Shown: piece by piece, positions 1 to 8,614 of the stretch | Position numbering within the stretch: the stretch's first letter is position 1 | Layout: each line of letters starts with the position of its first letter | Assembly (NCBI GenBank): GCA_001418405.1 | Contig: LIQL01000002.1 | Location: forward strand, 1-40,179 | Reading direction: 5' to 3' | Source: Streptomyces diastatochromogenes | GTDB lineage: Bacteria; Actinomycetota; Actinomycetes; Streptomycetales; Streptomycetaceae | Length of the DNA: 40,179 bases | Made by a program: the position numbers and the translations under genes | The notes under the pieces: model-generated | Seen by the model: the letters and a program-made list of their open reading frames with translations, nothing else | What the model was told of the DNA's origin: nothing | Databases searched by the model: none

Positions 1-90
1 AGGTCGGCTACCCGGCCGACGGCAGCGACCGCTTGTTGCGCGCTTCCTTGTTCCGGGCCATCAGCAGCTCGTCGGCCGGGTAGCCGACCT
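1..90. repeat. Perfect 20-bp inverted repeat across the truA 3' end
   Basis: Bases 1-20 are the exact reverse complement of bases 71-90, separated by 50 bp that encode the last truA codons. Each arm can also fold on itself (GTCGGC, 6-nt loop, GCCGAC). Base 1 is the window edge, so the left arm may be longer. It could act as a terminator for truA, or it could be an assembly or inversion artefact. Confidence 0.75.
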
Positions 91-853
91 CCTCCAGCGT
101 CAGCCCGTGCGGCCGGACGACGTGCACCGCGGAATCCCGCGCCCCCGCGGCCAGCACCTTCCCCGGCCAGTCCACCGGCCGGTGCCCGTCGCCGACGAAC
201 AGCAGGGCCCCCACCAGCGACCGCACCATGTTGTGGCAGAACGCGTCCGCCCGGACCGTCGCCGTGATGATCCCGTCCGCGTCCCGCTCCCAGCTGAGCG
301 CCTGGAGCGTGCGGATCGTCGTCGCCCCGTCCCGCCGCTTGCAGTACGCGGCGAAGTCGTGCTCCCCCAGCAACGGCCGCGAGGCGGCGTTCATCGCCTC
401 GACGTCCAGCTCCCAGTCGTGCCACAGCACGTGCCCGCGCAGCAGCGGATCGACGCCCCCGTGGTGATCGGTGACGCGGTACGCGTACCGCCGCCAGATC
501 GCCGAGAACCGCGCGTTGAAGCCGTACGGCGCCTCCGACACCCGCCACACCCGGACGTCCTTGGGCAGCCGCCCGGCCAGCCGCCGCAGCAGCTTGTCGT
601 GGTGCTCGGCCCACAGCTCGGCCGGCAGGTCCACGTGCGCCACCTGCCCGCGGGCGTGCACCCCGGCATCGGTCCGCCCGGCCACGGTGAGCTCGTACGT
701 CTCGCCGGACCGCGTCACGGTCCGGAGAGCGTCCTCCAACTCCCCCTGGACCGTGCGCTGTTCGCGCTGCTTGGCCCATCCGGAGAACTCCGCGCCGTCG
801 TACGACAGGTCCAGCCGCACCCGGACGAAACCGGGCTCCACTTCGTCACTCAC
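8..853 (-). CDS. truA: tRNA pseudouridine synthase A (TruA)
   Basis: Converts U38-U40 of the tRNA anticodon arm to pseudouridine in the cytoplasm. The 281-residue product has the TruA fold start ([17 protein letters not shown]) and the catalytic motif GRTDAGVHA, with the nucleophile at Asp62. It ends in a basic tail (NKEARNKRS) usual for actinomycete TruA. The start is GTG, with a GAGAGG ribosome site about 9 nt upstream. It is the last gene of the alpha-operon direction and lies downstream of rplQ behind a strong stem-loop, so it is probably transcribed by read-through. Its 3' end, including the TAG stop, is part of a perfect 20-bp inverted repeat (1-20 with 71-90). Identification is confident. 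Confidence 0.95.
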   Translation of the reverse strand: MSDEVEPGFVRVRLDLSYDGAEFSGWAKQREQRTVQGELEDALRTVTRSGETYELTVAGRTDAGVHARGQVAHVDLPAELWAEHHDKLLRRLAGRLPKDVRVWRVSEAPYGFNARFSAIWRRYAYRVTDHHGGVDPLLRGHVLWHDWELDVEAMNAASRPLLGEHDFAAYCKRRDGATTIRTLQALSWERDADGIITATVRADAFCHNMVRSLVGALLFVGDGHRPVDWPGKVLAAGARDSAVHVVRPHGLTLEEVGYPADELLMARNKEARNKRSLPSAG

Positions 854-886
854 ACCAGCAATCCTCTCAGGCCCGCCGCAGACGAA

Positions 887-917
887 AGCGGGCCCGCCCC
901 AAAGGGGCGGACCCGCT
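887..917 (-). terminator. Stem-loop between rplQ and truA
   Basis: A 14-bp stem with one G-U pair and loop TTT (read on the minus strand) is followed by TTTCGT. It lies 21 nt after the rplQ stop and 34 nt before the truA start. It probably terminates most alpha-operon transcripts and lowers truA expression. Confidence 0.75.
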
Positions 918-938
918 CACCGTTCAGCGACGACGGAC

Positions 939-1403
939 TCAGGCGTCCTTCGACTCCTCGGCCGGAGCCTCGGCCGCAGCCTCGGACTCCTTCACCGCAC
1001 GCTTGGTCGCGGCCTCGGCCTCGGCGACGGTCGCCTTCTTGGCGATCTCGCCCTCGACCAGCTCGATGACGGCCATGGGGGCGTTGTCACCGCGACGGTT
1101 GCCGATCTTGGTGATGCGGGTGTAACCACCCGGACGCTCCGAGAAACGGGGCGCGATCTCGGTGAAGAGCGTGTGGACGACGCTCTTGTCCGTGATCAGC
1201 TCCATGACCTGGCGGCGGTTGTGAAGGTCGCCCTTCTTCGCCTTGGTCACCAGGCGCTCCGCGAACGGACGCAGACGGCGGGCCTTGGCCTCGGTCGTCG
1301 TGATGCGGCCGTGCTCGAAGAGGCTGGTCGACAGGTTGCGCAGGAGCGCCTTCTCGTGGGAAGCGCTGCCGCCCAGACGGGCACCCTTGGCGGGCTTCGG
1401 CAT
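939..1403 (-). CDS. rplQ: 50S ribosomal protein L17
   Basis: Large-subunit protein near the polypeptide exit tunnel. The product of 154 residues starts [13 protein letters not shown], the actinobacterial L17 N-terminus. The ATG at 1403 has a GGAGAAA ribosome site about 7 nt upstream and is preferred to the in-frame upstream start at 1418. The conserved core covers residues 1-115. It is followed by an Ala/Glu/Lys-rich C-terminal tail ([16 protein letters not shown]) that is typical of actinobacteria and probably flexible. It is the last ribosomal gene of the alpha operon, 192 nt after rpoA, with a stem-loop in between. Confidence 0.97.
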   Translation of the reverse strand: MPKPAKGARLGGSASHEKALLRNLSTSLFEHGRITTTEAKARRLRPFAERLVTKAKKGDLHNRRQVMELITDKSVVHTLFTEIAPRFSERPGGYTRITKIGNRRGDNAPMAVIELVEGEIAKKATVAEAEAATKRAVKESEAAAEAPAEESKDA

Positions 1404-1510
1404 GGTGTTTCTCCTCAAACGTCTGCCCCGGCCGTATCAGGTACCGGAGTCAGTATCCGAGCAGGCGGTTGCCTGTCGGAGATCCGGACCCCTGCTCGGG
1501 GCCCGGAGGA

Positions 1511-1535
1511 CCCGCGCCCCCAGAAGGGGCGCGGG
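1511..1535 (-). terminator. Stem-loop between rpoA and rplQ
   Basis: A perfect 10-bp GC stem (CCCGCGCCCC / GGGGCGCGGG) with a 5-nt loop and no U-tract. It resembles short GC hairpins scattered in Streptomyces genomes. It may be a processing or partial termination point, since rplQ lies downstream without an obvious promoter. Confidence 0.6.
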
Positions 1536-1595
1536 GAACCGCGTGGCCGGTCGAGGACCGGCCCGCAGTCAGGATCGAACAGCGAGCCGGAGCCC

Positions 1596-2618
1596 TCAGT
1601 ACTGCTCGGTCTCCACGAATCCGGCGTCCGCGTCGTCGTCCGCACCGAAGGCGTCGGCGGCGGCGGTCGGGTCGAATCCGGGCGGGCTGTCCTTGAGCGC
1701 CAGGCCCATGCCGGCCAGCTTCGCCTTGACCTCGTCGATCGACTTCGCACCGAAGTTGCGGATGTCGAGCAGGTCGGCCTCGGAACGCGCCACGAGCTCA
1801 CCCACGGAGTGGATGCCCTCGCGCTTGAGGCAGTTGTAGGAGCGGACCGTGAGCTCCAGCTCCTCGATCGGCAGCGCCAGGTCGGCGGCGAGCGCGGCGT
1901 CCGTCGGGGACGGGCCCATGTCGATGCCCTCGGCGTCGATGTTCAGCTCGCGGGCGAGGCCGAACAGCTCCACCAGGGTCTTGCCGGCCGAGGCCATGGC
2001 GTCGCGCGGACGCATCGCCTGCTTGGTCTCGACGTCGACGATCAGCTTGTCGAAGTCGGTGCGCTGCTCGACACGGGTCGCCTCGACCTTGTAGGTGACC
2101 TTGAGGACCGGCGAGTAGATCGAGTCGACCGGGATCCGGCCGATCTCCTGGCCGACCTGCTTGTTCTGCACGGCGGAGACGTAGCCGCGACCGCGCTCGA
2201 CGGTCAGCTCCATCTCCAGCTTGCCCTTGCCGTTCAGCGTGGCCAGGACCAGGTCGGGGTTGTGCACCTCGACACCGGCCGGGGGCGCGATGTCGGCGGC
2301 GGTGACCAGACCCGGGCCCTGCTTGCGCAGGTACATCACGACCGGCTCGTCGTGCTCCGAGGAGACGACCAGCTGCTTGATGTTGAGGATCAGGTCGGTG
2401 ACGTCTTCCTTGACGCCCGGCACGGTGGTGAACTCGTGCAGCACGCCGTCGATGCGGATCGACGTGACCGCCGCACCCGGGATCGAGGAGAGCAGGGTCC
2501 GGCGCAGGGAGTTGCCGAGGGTGTAACCGAAGCCCGGCTCCAGCGGCTCGATCACGAACCGGGAGCGGTACTCGTCGACGACCTCTTCGGTCAACGAGGG
2601 ACGCTGAGCAATCAGCAT
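1596..2618 (-). CDS. rpoA: DNA-directed RNA polymerase subunit alpha
   Basis: The alpha subunit dimerises to nucleate RNA polymerase assembly and contacts upstream DNA and activators. The product is 340 residues, the normal Streptomyces length. The N-terminal assembly domain covers about 1-235 ([26 protein letters not shown] is typical), followed by a linker. The C-terminal domain carries the helix-hairpin-helix DNA contact region ([15 protein letters not shown]). The C-terminus is acidic. The start is the ATG at 2618, preceded by GAAGGAAAG. It lies in the alpha operon between rpsD and rplQ, with a 10-bp hairpin in the rpsD-rpoA gap. Confidence 0.98.
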   Translation of the reverse strand: MLIAQRPSLTEEVVDEYRSRFVIEPLEPGFGYTLGNSLRRTLLSSIPGAAVTSIRIDGVLHEFTTVPGVKEDVTDLILNIKQLVVSSEHDEPVVMYLRKQGPGLVTAADIAPPAGVEVHNPDLVLATLNGKGKLEMELTVERGRGYVSAVQNKQVGQEIGRIPVDSIYSPVLKVTYKVEATRVEQRTDFDKLIVDVETKQAMRPRDAMASAGKTLVELFGLARELNIDAEGIDMGPSPTDAALAADLALPIEELELTVRSYNCLKREGIHSVGELVARSEADLLDIRNFGAKSIDEVKAKLAGMGLALKDSPPGFDPTAAADAFGADDDADAGFVETEQY

Positions 2619-2679
2619 GGTGTCTTTCCTTCAGTCGTGGACGCCCGCTATTTGACGTCCGCTGTACTTCAAAGGGTAC

Positions 2680-2712
2680 GGGCGGTACGACGCCATCGGC
2701 TCCGTACCGCCC
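2680..2712 (-). terminator. Stem-loop between rpsD and rpoA
   Basis: Perfect 10-bp stem GGGCGGTACG / CGTACCGCCC with a 13-nt loop in the 113-nt rpsD-rpoA spacer. There is no clear U-tract, so partial termination or RNA processing is as likely as full termination. No convincing separate rpoA promoter was found. Confidence 0.6.
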
Positions 2713-2731
2713 GGACCACTTCGCTCAGCTC

Positions 2732-3358
2732 CTACTTGGAGTAGAGCTCAACGATCAGCTGCTCCTGCACCTGGGTGTCGATCACCGGGCGCTCGGGCAG
2801 GCTGTGCACGAGGATCCGCAGCTGAGAGGGCATCGCCTCGAGCCACGCCGGGACGGTCTTCTCGCCGGCCTCCGCCTTGGCCACCTCGAAGGGGGTCAGG
2901 TTCTTGGAGCCCGAGCGGACCTCGATGATGTCGTTCACGGCGACGCGGGACGACGGGATGTCGGTCTTGCGGCCGTTGACCTGGATGTGTCCGTGACGCA
3001 CCAGCTGACGGGCGTGGTCGCGGGACTTGGCGAAGCCGGCCCGGTAGACCACGTTGTCGAGGCGGGTCTCAAGGATGCGCAGAAGGTTCTCACCGGTCTT
3101 GCCGGTCTTCTGGTTCGCTTCCTTGTAGTAGTTCACGAACTGCTTCTCAAGGACACCGTAGATGCGGCTGCACTTCTGCTTCTCACGAAGCTGCAGCAGG
3201 TACTCGCTGTCCTTGGTGCGCCCGCGACCGTGCTCACCCGGGGGGTAAGGACGGATCTCGATCGGGCACTTCGCGCTCTCGCACTTGCTCCCCTTGAGGA
3301 AGAGCTTCTGCTTCTCCCGACGGCAACGCTTGCAGTCGGCCCCGGTGTAACGCGCCAT
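2732..3358 (-). CDS. rpsD: 30S ribosomal protein S4 (zinc-binding form)
   Basis: Primary 16S rRNA-binding protein that nucleates 30S assembly. It is 208 residues. The N-terminal region has four cysteines (C9, C12, C26, C31) in a C-x2-C...C-x4-C pattern, indicating the zinc-containing form. The S4 RNA-binding domain follows (LDNVVYRAGFAKSRDHARQLVRHGHI). In E. coli S4 represses the alpha operon; whether it does so here cannot be read from the sequence. It follows rpsK closely (27-nt gap). Confidence 0.98.
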   Translation of the reverse strand: MARYTGADCKRCRREKQKLFLKGSKCESAKCPIEIRPYPPGEHGRGRTKDSEYLLQLREKQKCSRIYGVLEKQFVNYYKEANQKTGKTGENLLRILETRLDNVVYRAGFAKSRDHARQLVRHGHIQVNGRKTDIPSSRVAVNDIIEVRSGSKNLTPFEVAKAEAGEKTVPAWLEAMPSQLRILVHSLPERPVIDTQVQEQLIVELYSK

Positions 3359-3385
3359 TGTCTAGTTGTCTCCTACTTCAGTGGG

Positions 3386-3790
3386 TCAGACGCGGCGACG
3401 CTTGGGCGGGCGGCATCCGTTGTGCGGGGTGGGGGTGACGTCCTGGATGGAGCCCACCTCAAGACCGGTCGCCTGAAGCGAACGGATGGCGGTCTCGCGG
3501 CCCGAACCCGGACCCTTGACGAAGACGTCGACCTTGCGCATGCCGTGCTCCTGCGCGCGACGGGCGGCCGACTCGGCAGCCATCTGCGCGGCGAAGGGGG
3601 TGGACTTGCGCGAGCCCTTGAAGCCGACATGGCCGGCAGAGGCCCAAGAGATCACGTTCCCGGTCGGGTCGGTGATCGAAACGATCGTGTTGTTGAACGT
3701 GCTCTTGATGTGAGCGTGCCCGTGGGCGACGTTCTTCTTCTCCTTGCGGCGCACCTTCTTGGCGCCGGCCGTACGGCCCTTCGGAGGCAT
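3386..3790 (-). CDS. rpsK: 30S ribosomal protein S11
   Basis: Small-subunit platform protein that contacts the mRNA exit region. The 134 residues include the S11 signature ([19 protein letters not shown] region at the C-terminus) and the N-terminal basic stretch [18 protein letters not shown]. Length and start are standard. The gap to rpsM is 64 nt and holds two short 5-bp hairpins. Confidence 0.97.
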   Translation of the reverse strand: MPPKGRTAGAKKVRRKEKKNVAHGHAHIKSTFNNTIVSITDPTGNVISWASAGHVGFKGSRKSTPFAAQMAAESAARRAQEHGMRKVDVFVKGPGSGRETAIRSLQATGLEVGSIQDVTPTPHNGCRPPKRRRV

Positions 3791-3854
3791 TCAATATCTC
3801 CCGTGGAGGTGGTCGGTCCTACAGCGAAGACCGCTGACGTGGTCCTGCTGAGGA

Positions 3855-4235
3855 CTACTTCTTGCCCGGCTTCTTCTTGCCGGCGATCGCGCGACGCGGA
3901 CCCTTGCGGGTACGGGCGTTCGTGCTGGTGCGCTGACCGTGCACCGGCAGGCCGCGACGGTGACGCAGACCCTGGTAGCAGCCGATCTCGACCTTGCGGC
4001 GGATGTCGGCCTGGATCTCGCGACGGAGGTCACCCTCGGTCTTGAGGTTGTTGTCCACGTACTCGCGGATCTTGACCAGGTCTTCCTCGGCCAGGTCGCG
4101 GACCCGGGTGTCCGGGTTCACGCCGGTGGCGGCGAGGGTCTGCTGCGAGAGCGTCCGCCCGATACCGAAGACGTAGGTGAGGGCGACCTCCACCCGCTTT
4201 TCGCGCGGGAGGTCAACGCCTGCGAGGCGTGCCAT
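3855..4235 (-). CDS. rpsM: 30S ribosomal protein S13
   Basis: Head protein of the small subunit that bridges to the 50S and contacts P-site tRNA. It is 126 residues. The helix-two-turn-helix core starts [26 protein letters not shown], and the basic tail ends [12 protein letters not shown]. The ATG at 4235 has a CAGGAG site upstream. A 196-nt spacer containing a GC hairpin separates it from rpmJ. Confidence 0.97.
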   Translation of the reverse strand: MARLAGVDLPREKRVEVALTYVFGIGRTLSQQTLAATGVNPDTRVRDLAEEDLVKIREYVDNNLKTEGDLRREIQADIRRKVEIGCYQGLRHRRGLPVHGQRTSTNARTRKGPRRAIAGKKKPGKK

Positions 4236-4313
4236 TGATGTGGCTCCTGATGGCTATTCGGAGGTCTTCCGCAGCACCGTTCCCGTAAGACTCTTCGGTA
4301 TTACGAGCCGGGT

Positions 4314-4333
4314 CCCCGGCCTCCGAGCCGGGG
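4314..4333 (-). other. Stem-loop in the rpmJ-rpsM spacer
   Basis: Perfect 7-bp stem CCCCGGC / GCCGGGG with a 6-nt loop in the 196-nt spacer. A weak TAATAC hexamer lies 3' of it on the minus strand, but no matching -35 box is present. Its role is unclear. Confidence 0.45.
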
Positions 4334-4431
4334 GTGGCGTCCCTCGCGCGGGGCGCGGGGGTCGGGTGACTGCATATGTACGTGATGTGCTTGCGTCGCG
4401 CGAACTGCGAAATGCAGGTGGTCGGCGTGCG

Positions 4432-4545
4432 TCAGCCCTGGCGCTGCTTGTGGCGCAGGTTGTCGCAGATGACCATGACCCGGCCGTGGCGGCGGATCAC
4501 CTTGCACTTGTCGCAGATCTTCTTGACGCTCGGCTTGACCTTCAT
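4432..4545 (-). CDS. rpmJ: 50S ribosomal protein L36 (zinc-binding form)
   Basis: Smallest large-subunit protein, 37 residues, starting [16 protein letters not shown] and ending NLRHKQRQG. It contains the zinc ligands C11, C14, C27 and H32, so it is the zinc-requiring form rather than a Zur-regulated zinc-free paralogue. It lies 60 nt after infA in the standard alpha-operon order infA-rpmJ-rpsM. Confidence 0.97.
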   Translation of the reverse strand: MKVKPSVKKICDKCKVIRRHGRVMVICDNLRHKQRQG

Positions 4546-4605
4546 GGGATGTGAGGTTCTCCGGGTCAGTGCCGCTGCCCCACGGGAGCGGGGCGTCGGC
4601 AAGAT

Positions 4606-4827
4606 CTACTTGTACCGGTAGACGATCCGGCCACGCGTCAGGTCGTAGGGAGAGAGCTCCACGACGACCCGGTCATCCGGGAGGATACGGATGTAGTGCA
4701 TCCGCATCTTGCCGCTGATATGCGCGAGGACCTTGTGACCGTTCTGGAGCTCTACCTTGAACATTGCGTTCGGCAGAGACTCGATCACGGTGCCCTCGAT
4801 TTCGATGGCACCTTGCTTCTTGGCCAC
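4606..4827 (-). CDS. infA: Translation initiation factor IF-1
   Basis: Binds the 30S A site during initiation. The 73 residues form a single OB-fold ([46 protein letters not shown]; here [10 protein letters not shown]). The start is GTG at 4827, with AAAGG upstream at normal spacing. It is the first gene of the alpha operon. A good promoter and an 85-nt leader with a 7-bp hairpin precede it. Confidence 0.98.
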   Translation of the reverse strand: MAKKQGAIEIEGTVIESLPNAMFKVELQNGHKVLAHISGKMRMHYIRILPDDRVVVELSPYDLTRGRIVYRYK

Positions 4828-4874
4828 GCTTCGCCTTTCGGATCGGCTACCTTGATCGACTCACTTGCACTGCC

Positions 4875-4901
4875 GCACCCGACGTGCGGGCACACGGGTG
4901 C
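4875..4901 (-). promoter_or_regulatory. Stem-loop in the infA leader
   Basis: Perfect 7-bp stem GCACCCG / CGGGTGC around a 13-nt loop, lying between the predicted transcription start (about 4912) and the infA start at 4827. It could stabilise or regulate the leader; no known motif was recognised. Confidence 0.5.
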
Positions 4902-4918
4902 ACGAGAGCCGACGCGTC

Positions 4919-4948
4919 AGTCTACGTCAGTGCCTGAGAAAAGACGAA
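4919..4948 (-). promoter_or_regulatory. Promoter of infA and the alpha operon
   Basis: The -10 box TAGACT is at 4919-4924 and the -35 box TTCGTC at 4943-4948, with an 18-nt spacer. TAGACT is a good Streptomyces HrdB-type -10. The predicted start is about 85 nt upstream of infA. Confidence 0.55.
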
Positions 4949-5018
4949 TCCAGGAGTATTGCCCACCACGGAGATCATTACGCGTACGACACGGGGTGCG
5001 AAGCCGACGAGCGGACCG

Positions 5019-5855
5019 CTACGCCAGCGGGTCGGGCGCCGCGATGATGCCGAGGGACGCGAGCTTGGCCTTGCCGCCGTCGGGGGCGGTGAGCACCAGC
5101 GGACCGTCCTCGGTCAGCGCGACCGAGTGCTCCCAGTGCGAGGACCAGCTGCCGTCGTTGGACTTGACCGTCCAGTCGTCCTCGAGGACGTGGGTCTTGG
5201 CGGTGCCGAGGTTGACCATCGGCTCGATGGCGATGCAGAAGCCGGGCACCAGCTTCGGGCCGCGGCCGCGCTTGCGGTCGACGTAGTTCAGCAGGTGCGG
5301 GTCCATGTGCATCTGCGAGCCGATGCCGTGGCCGCCGTAGTCCTCGACGATGCCGTACTTGCCGCTGGCCGGCCGCGGCTGCCGGCGGATGTACCCCTCG
5401 ATCGCCTTGGAGATGTCCACCAGCCGGTTGCCCTTGGCGACCGCGGCGATCCCCGCCCACATCGACTCCTCGGTGACCCGGCTGAGCTCGACCAGCTCCG
5501 CGGAGTGACCGGACCCGACGAAGGCGGTGTACGCGGCGTCGCCGTGCCAGCCGTCGATGATCGCGCCGCAGTCGATGGAGATGATGTCGCCGTCCTGCAG
5601 CACCTCGTCGGCGGACGGGATGCCGTGCACGACGACGTCGTTCACGGAGGTGCAGATCGTGGCGGGGAAACCGCCGTACCCGAGGAAGTTGGACTTCGCG
5701 CCGTGCTCGGCGAGCACCTTGCGCGCCGCGTCGTCCAGGTCCTTGGTCGTGGCACCCGGCACCGCGACCTCACGCGTGGCCGCGTGGATGGCGGCGACCA
5801 CCAGCCCCGCCTCGCGCATCTTCGCGATCTGTGCGGGGTTCTTGATCTCCAGCAT
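5019..5855 (-). CDS. map: Methionine aminopeptidase, type I
   Basis: Removes the initiator Met from nascent proteins in the cytoplasm. Using the ATG at 5855 gives 278 residues. The five metal ligands are visible: D95 (SIDCGA), D106 (HGDAAY), H176 (GGHGIG), E211 (IEPMV) and E242 (WEHSV). The ATG has a GGAAGG ribosome site 7 nt upstream, whereas the in-frame GTG at 5876 has none. It lies after adk; a 10-bp inverted repeat separates them. Confidence 0.97.
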   Translation of the reverse strand: MLEIKNPAQIAKMREAGLVVAAIHAATREVAVPGATTKDLDDAARKVLAEHGAKSNFLGYGGFPATICTSVNDVVVHGIPSADEVLQDGDIISIDCGAIIDGWHGDAAYTAFVGSGHSAELVELSRVTEESMWAGIAAVAKGNRLVDISKAIEGYIRRQPRPASGKYGIVEDYGGHGIGSQMHMDPHLLNYVDRKRGRGPKLVPGFCIAIEPMVNLGTAKTHVLEDDWTVKSNDGSWSSHWEHSVALTEDGPLVLTAPDGGKAKLASLGIIAAPDPLA

Positions 5856-5911
5856 GCCGGTGCCTTCCGCCTTCACTCTCGTCCGCGGGCTTTTCCCGCC
5901 CGCCCAACACT

Positions 5912-5947
5912 ACGGCCGCGGTGCCCATGCTGGACAACCGCGGCCGT
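5912..5947 (-). terminator. Stem-loop between adk and map
   Basis: Perfect 10-bp stem ACGGCCGCGG / CCGCGGCCGT with a 16-nt loop, starting 15 nt after the adk stop. There is no U-tract. It may terminate part of the secY-adk transcript or mark a processing site before map. Confidence 0.6.
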
Positions 5948-5962
5948 TCGGAGCGTGCCGCT

Positions 5963-6616
5963 CTACGCGTCGCTACCCAGGGCGCTCATCGCGCGCTCGG
6001 TGACCTCCGCGACCTTGCCGAGGGCAGAGATCGTGGCGACCAGGCCCTGGGCCCGGTAGAAGTCGATGATCGGCTCGGTCTCCGCGTGGTAGACCTCCAG
6101 CCGCTTGCGGACGGTGTCCTCGCGGTCGTCCTCGCGCTGGTACAGCTCGCCGCCGCAGGAGTCGCAGACGCCCTCGGTCTCCGGCTGGTTGTACGTGACG
6201 TGGAAGACGTGACTGGAGTCCTTGCGGCAGATGCGCCGACCGGCGATCCGCTTGACCACCTCGTCCTCGGGGACCTCCAGGTCCAGCACGGCGTCGAGCT
6301 TGAGGCCCTTGCCCTGGAGGTACGCGTCCAGCGCCTCGGCCTGCGCGAGGTTCCGCGGGAAGCCGTCGAGCAGGAAGCCCTCGGCCGCGTCGGCCTGCTC
6401 CATGCGGTCCTCGGCCATCCCGATGGTGACCGAGTCCGGCACGAGGTTGCCGGCGTCCATGTAGGACTTCGCCTCGACCCCCAGGGGCGTGCCCTGGGAG
6501 ATGTTGGCGCGGAACAGGTCCCCCGTGGAGATGTGCGGGATCGTGAGGTTCTTGGCAAGGTACGCGGCCTGCGTACCCTTACCGGCCCCCGGGGGTCCGA
6601 CGAGGACGATTCGCAT
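5963..6616 (-). CDS. adk: Adenylate kinase
   Basis: Interconverts AMP + ATP and 2 ADP. The 217 residues carry the P-loop GPPGAGKGT (7-15), the AMP-binding segment (STGDLFR), FLLDGFPRN and the LID domain. The LID has C130-x2-D133 ... C151-x2-C154, so one of the usual four Cys is Asp and there is one extra residue in the loop, a form I recall as normal for Streptomyces. The ATG overlaps the secY stop (TGATG), which implies coupled translation. Confidence 0.98.
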   Translation of the reverse strand: MRIVLVGPPGAGKGTQAAYLAKNLTIPHISTGDLFRANISQGTPLGVEAKSYMDAGNLVPDSVTIGMAEDRMEQADAAEGFLLDGFPRNLAQAEALDAYLQGKGLKLDAVLDLEVPEDEVVKRIAGRRICRKDSSHVFHVTYNQPETEGVCDSCGGELYQREDDREDTVRKRLEVYHAETEPIIDFYRAQGLVATISALGKVAEVTERAMSALGSDA

Positions 6617-7929
6617 CAGCGGAGGAACCCTTCGTAGTTGCGCTGCTGAAGCTGGCTCTCGATCTGCTTCACGGTCTCCAGACCCACACCCACGATGATC
6701 AGGATGCTCGTCCCGCCGAACGGGAAGTTCTGGTTCGCGTTGAACAGCACCAACGCCACTGTTGGTACGAGCGCGATCAGCCCCAGGTACAGCGAGCCCG
6801 GCCACGTGATCCGGTTGAGCACGTAGCTGAGGTACTCGGCCGTCGGGCGACCAGCCCGGATGCCCGGGATGAAGCCACCATACTTCTTCATGTTGTCGGC
6901 AACTTCTTCGGGGTTGAAGCTGATGGCCACGTAGAAGAAGGCGAAGAAAACGATCAACAAGAAGTACGTAATGATGTAAACGGGGTGATTTCCCTTGGTG
7001 AAGTTGGTGGCGATCCAGGTCGCCCATGCCGCCTTCGACCCGCTGAACTGTGCGATGAGCGCCGGGATGTAGAGCAGCGACGACGCGAAGATGACAGGAA
7101 TCACACCTGCCTGATTCACCTTGAGCGGGATGTACGTGGACGTACCGCCGTAGGAACGGCGCCCGATCATGCGCTTCGCGTACTGCACCGGAACGCGCCG
7201 CTGCGCCTGCTCGACGAAGACCACGAGGGCGACCATCGCCAGGCCCACCACGATCACCGAGAAGAACTCGATCCAGCCGTCGGCGAGCTTGCCCTGGAGC
7301 TTGATCTGCCACAGCGCGCCCGGGAAGCCGGCCGCGATCGAGATGAACATCAGGATCGACATGCCGTTGCCGATGCCGCGGTCGGTGACGAGCTCACCGA
7401 GCCACATGATCAGGCAGGTGCCGGCGGTCATCGTGACCACCATCGTGATGGTGGTGAAGATCGAGTCGTTGGGCACGATCTGGCTGGCGACCGGGCAGCT
7501 CTGGAAGAGCGCACCGCTGCGGGCGGTGGCCACCAGGCCGGTGCCCTGCAACACGGCCAGTGCCACGGTCAGGTAGCGGGTGTACTGGGTGATCTTCCCC
7601 TGCCCGGACTGCCCCTCCTTCTTGAGGGCCTCCAACCGGGGAATCACCACGGTCAACAGCTGGAGGATGATGCTCGCCGTGATGTACGGCATGATCCCCA
7701 GCGCGAAGATCGTGATCTGCAGCAGCGCTCCACCGCTGAACATGTTCACCAGGGCGAACAACCCGCTGTTGCCGCCGGCCTGCTTCATGCAGGTCTCGAC
7801 GTTCGCGTAGTTCACCCCTGGGACCGGGACGTGCGCTCCGATCCGGTAGAGCACGATGATGCCCAACGTGAACAGCAGCTTCTTGCGCAGGTCGGGCGTC
7901 TTGAACGCTCGGGCGAACGCGGTGAGCAC
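6616..7929 (-). CDS. secY: Preprotein translocase channel subunit SecY
   Basis: Ten-helix channel protein of the SecYEG translocon in the cytoplasmic membrane. The GTG at 7929 gives 437 residues starting (V/M)LTAFARAFKTPDLRKKLL. It has an AGGAGG site just upstream, while the GTG at 7956 lacks one. Hydrophobic segments begin with LLFTLGIIVLYRIG. The cytoplasmic loop motif (RRSYGG...STYIPLKVNQAGVIP) and the C-terminus (QIESQLQQRNYEGFLR) are typical. Its partner secE is near 36.7 kb. A terminator and a candidate promoter precede it, so secY-adk-map may be a separate transcript. Confidence 0.97.
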   Translation of the reverse strand: MLTAFARAFKTPDLRKKLLFTLGIIVLYRIGAHVPVPGVNYANVETCMKQAGGNSGLFALVNMFSGGALLQITIFALGIMPYITASIILQLLTVVIPRLEALKKEGQSGQGKITQYTRYLTVALAVLQGTGLVATARSGALFQSCPVASQIVPNDSIFTTITMVVTMTAGTCLIMWLGELVTDRGIGNGMSILMFISIAAGFPGALWQIKLQGKLADGWIEFFSVIVVGLAMVALVVFVEQAQRRVPVQYAKRMIGRRSYGGTSTYIPLKVNQAGVIPVIFASSLLYIPALIAQFSGSKAAWATWIATNFTKGNHPVYIITYFLLIVFFAFFYVAISFNPEEVADNMKKYGGFIPGIRAGRPTAEYLSYVLNRITWPGSLYLGLIALVPTVALVLFNANQNFPFGGTSILIIVGVGLETVKQIESQLQQRNYEGFLR

Positions 7930-8071
7930 GGTGCCTCCTGCGCCTCCCGCCTTCACAGGCTGAGAGGTGACGGTCTTGAGGATCGACGAATACGTAGCGG
8001 CTGTACCGCGCGGACAGCGCCCGCACGGTGCGTTCCGGAGCGGACCCCGGACAAATCAAACAGTGCAGGCC

Positions 8072-8100
8072 ACCTTACCGGCGACCGTACCCCCGTGGAA
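8072..8100 (-). promoter_or_regulatory. Candidate secY promoter
   Basis: The -10 box is TAAGGT (8072-8077) and the -35 box TTCCAC (8095-8100), with a 17-nt spacer. It lies just downstream of the rplO terminator hairpin and about 140 nt before secY. The -10 is good and the -35 weak. Confidence 0.35.
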
Positions 8101-8106
8101 CGACCA

Positions 8107-8140
8107 ACCGGGGATGCCCCAAACGATGGGCATCCCCGGT
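8107..8140 (-). terminator. Terminator after rplO
   Basis: Perfect 13-bp stem (ACCGGGGATGCCC / GGGCATCCCCGGT) with an 8-nt loop, 17 nt after the rplO stop. There is no long U-tract, as is common in Streptomyces. It separates the spc ribosomal genes from secY-adk-map. Confidence 0.75.
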
Positions 8141-8157
8141 CAGTTGAACCAACGAAC

Positions 8158-8613
8158 TCAGAGGAGTTCGGTGACGGTGCCGCCGGCGGCGGCAATCTTC
8201 TCCTTGGCGGAGCCGGAGACGGCGTCAACCGTCACCTGCACTGCCACGGAGATCTCGCCGGTGCCGAGCACCTTGACGAGCTCGTTCTTGCGCACCGCGC
8301 CCTTGGCGACCAGGTCGGCCACCGTGACCTCGCCACCCTGCGGGTAGAGCGCGGCCAGCCGGTCCAGGTTCACGACCTGGAACTGCTTGTGGGCGGGGTT
8401 CTTGAAGCCCTTCAGCTTCGGGAGGCGCATGTGGAGGGGCATCTGCCCACCCTCGAAGCGCTCCGGAACCTGGTAACGGGCCTTGGTGCCCTTGGTACCA
8501 CGACCAGCGGTCTTACCCTTGGACGCCTCACCACGACCGACACGGGTCTTGGCGGTCTTGGCGCCCGGGGCGGGCCGGAGGTTGTGGACCTTCAGCGGGT
8601 TGCTCTCCGCCAT
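8158..8613 (-). CDS. rplO: 50S ribosomal protein L15
   Basis: Late-assembly large-subunit protein. The 151 residues start [19 protein letters not shown], with the Gly/Arg/Lys-rich N-terminal arm ([20 protein letters not shown]). The ATG at 8613 lies 1 nt after the rpmD stop (TGACATG), indicating coupling. It is the last ribosomal gene before the strong 8107-8140 stem-loop. Confidence 0.97.
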   Translation of the reverse strand: MAESNPLKVHNLRPAPGAKTAKTRVGRGEASKGKTAGRGTKGTKARYQVPERFEGGQMPLHMRLPKLKGFKNPAHKQFQVVNLDRLAALYPQGGEVTVADLVAKGAVRKNELVKVLGTGEISVAVQVTVDAVSGSAKEKIAAAGGTVTELL

Positions 8614-8614
8614 G

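Noticed and set aside
1511..1535. GC hairpin as part of a mobile or REP-type repeat
   Set aside because: I see only one copy in the window. Genome-wide counts would be needed to call it a dispersed repeat.
4276..4310. TAATAC as a -10 box for rpsM
   Set aside because: No -35 box at an acceptable distance, and the hexamer follows a GC-rich hairpin. Co-transcription from infA is simpler.
5963..6616. Adenylate kinase with a defective zinc site as a novelty
   Set aside because: The Cys-to-Asp change and one-residue insertion in the LID are, as I recall, the normal form in Streptomyces.
5963..7312. A 449-residue fusion protein containing adenylate kinase
   Set aside because: The upstream 232 codons are secY read in another frame. 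The adk ATG at 6616 overlapping the secY stop is the true start.
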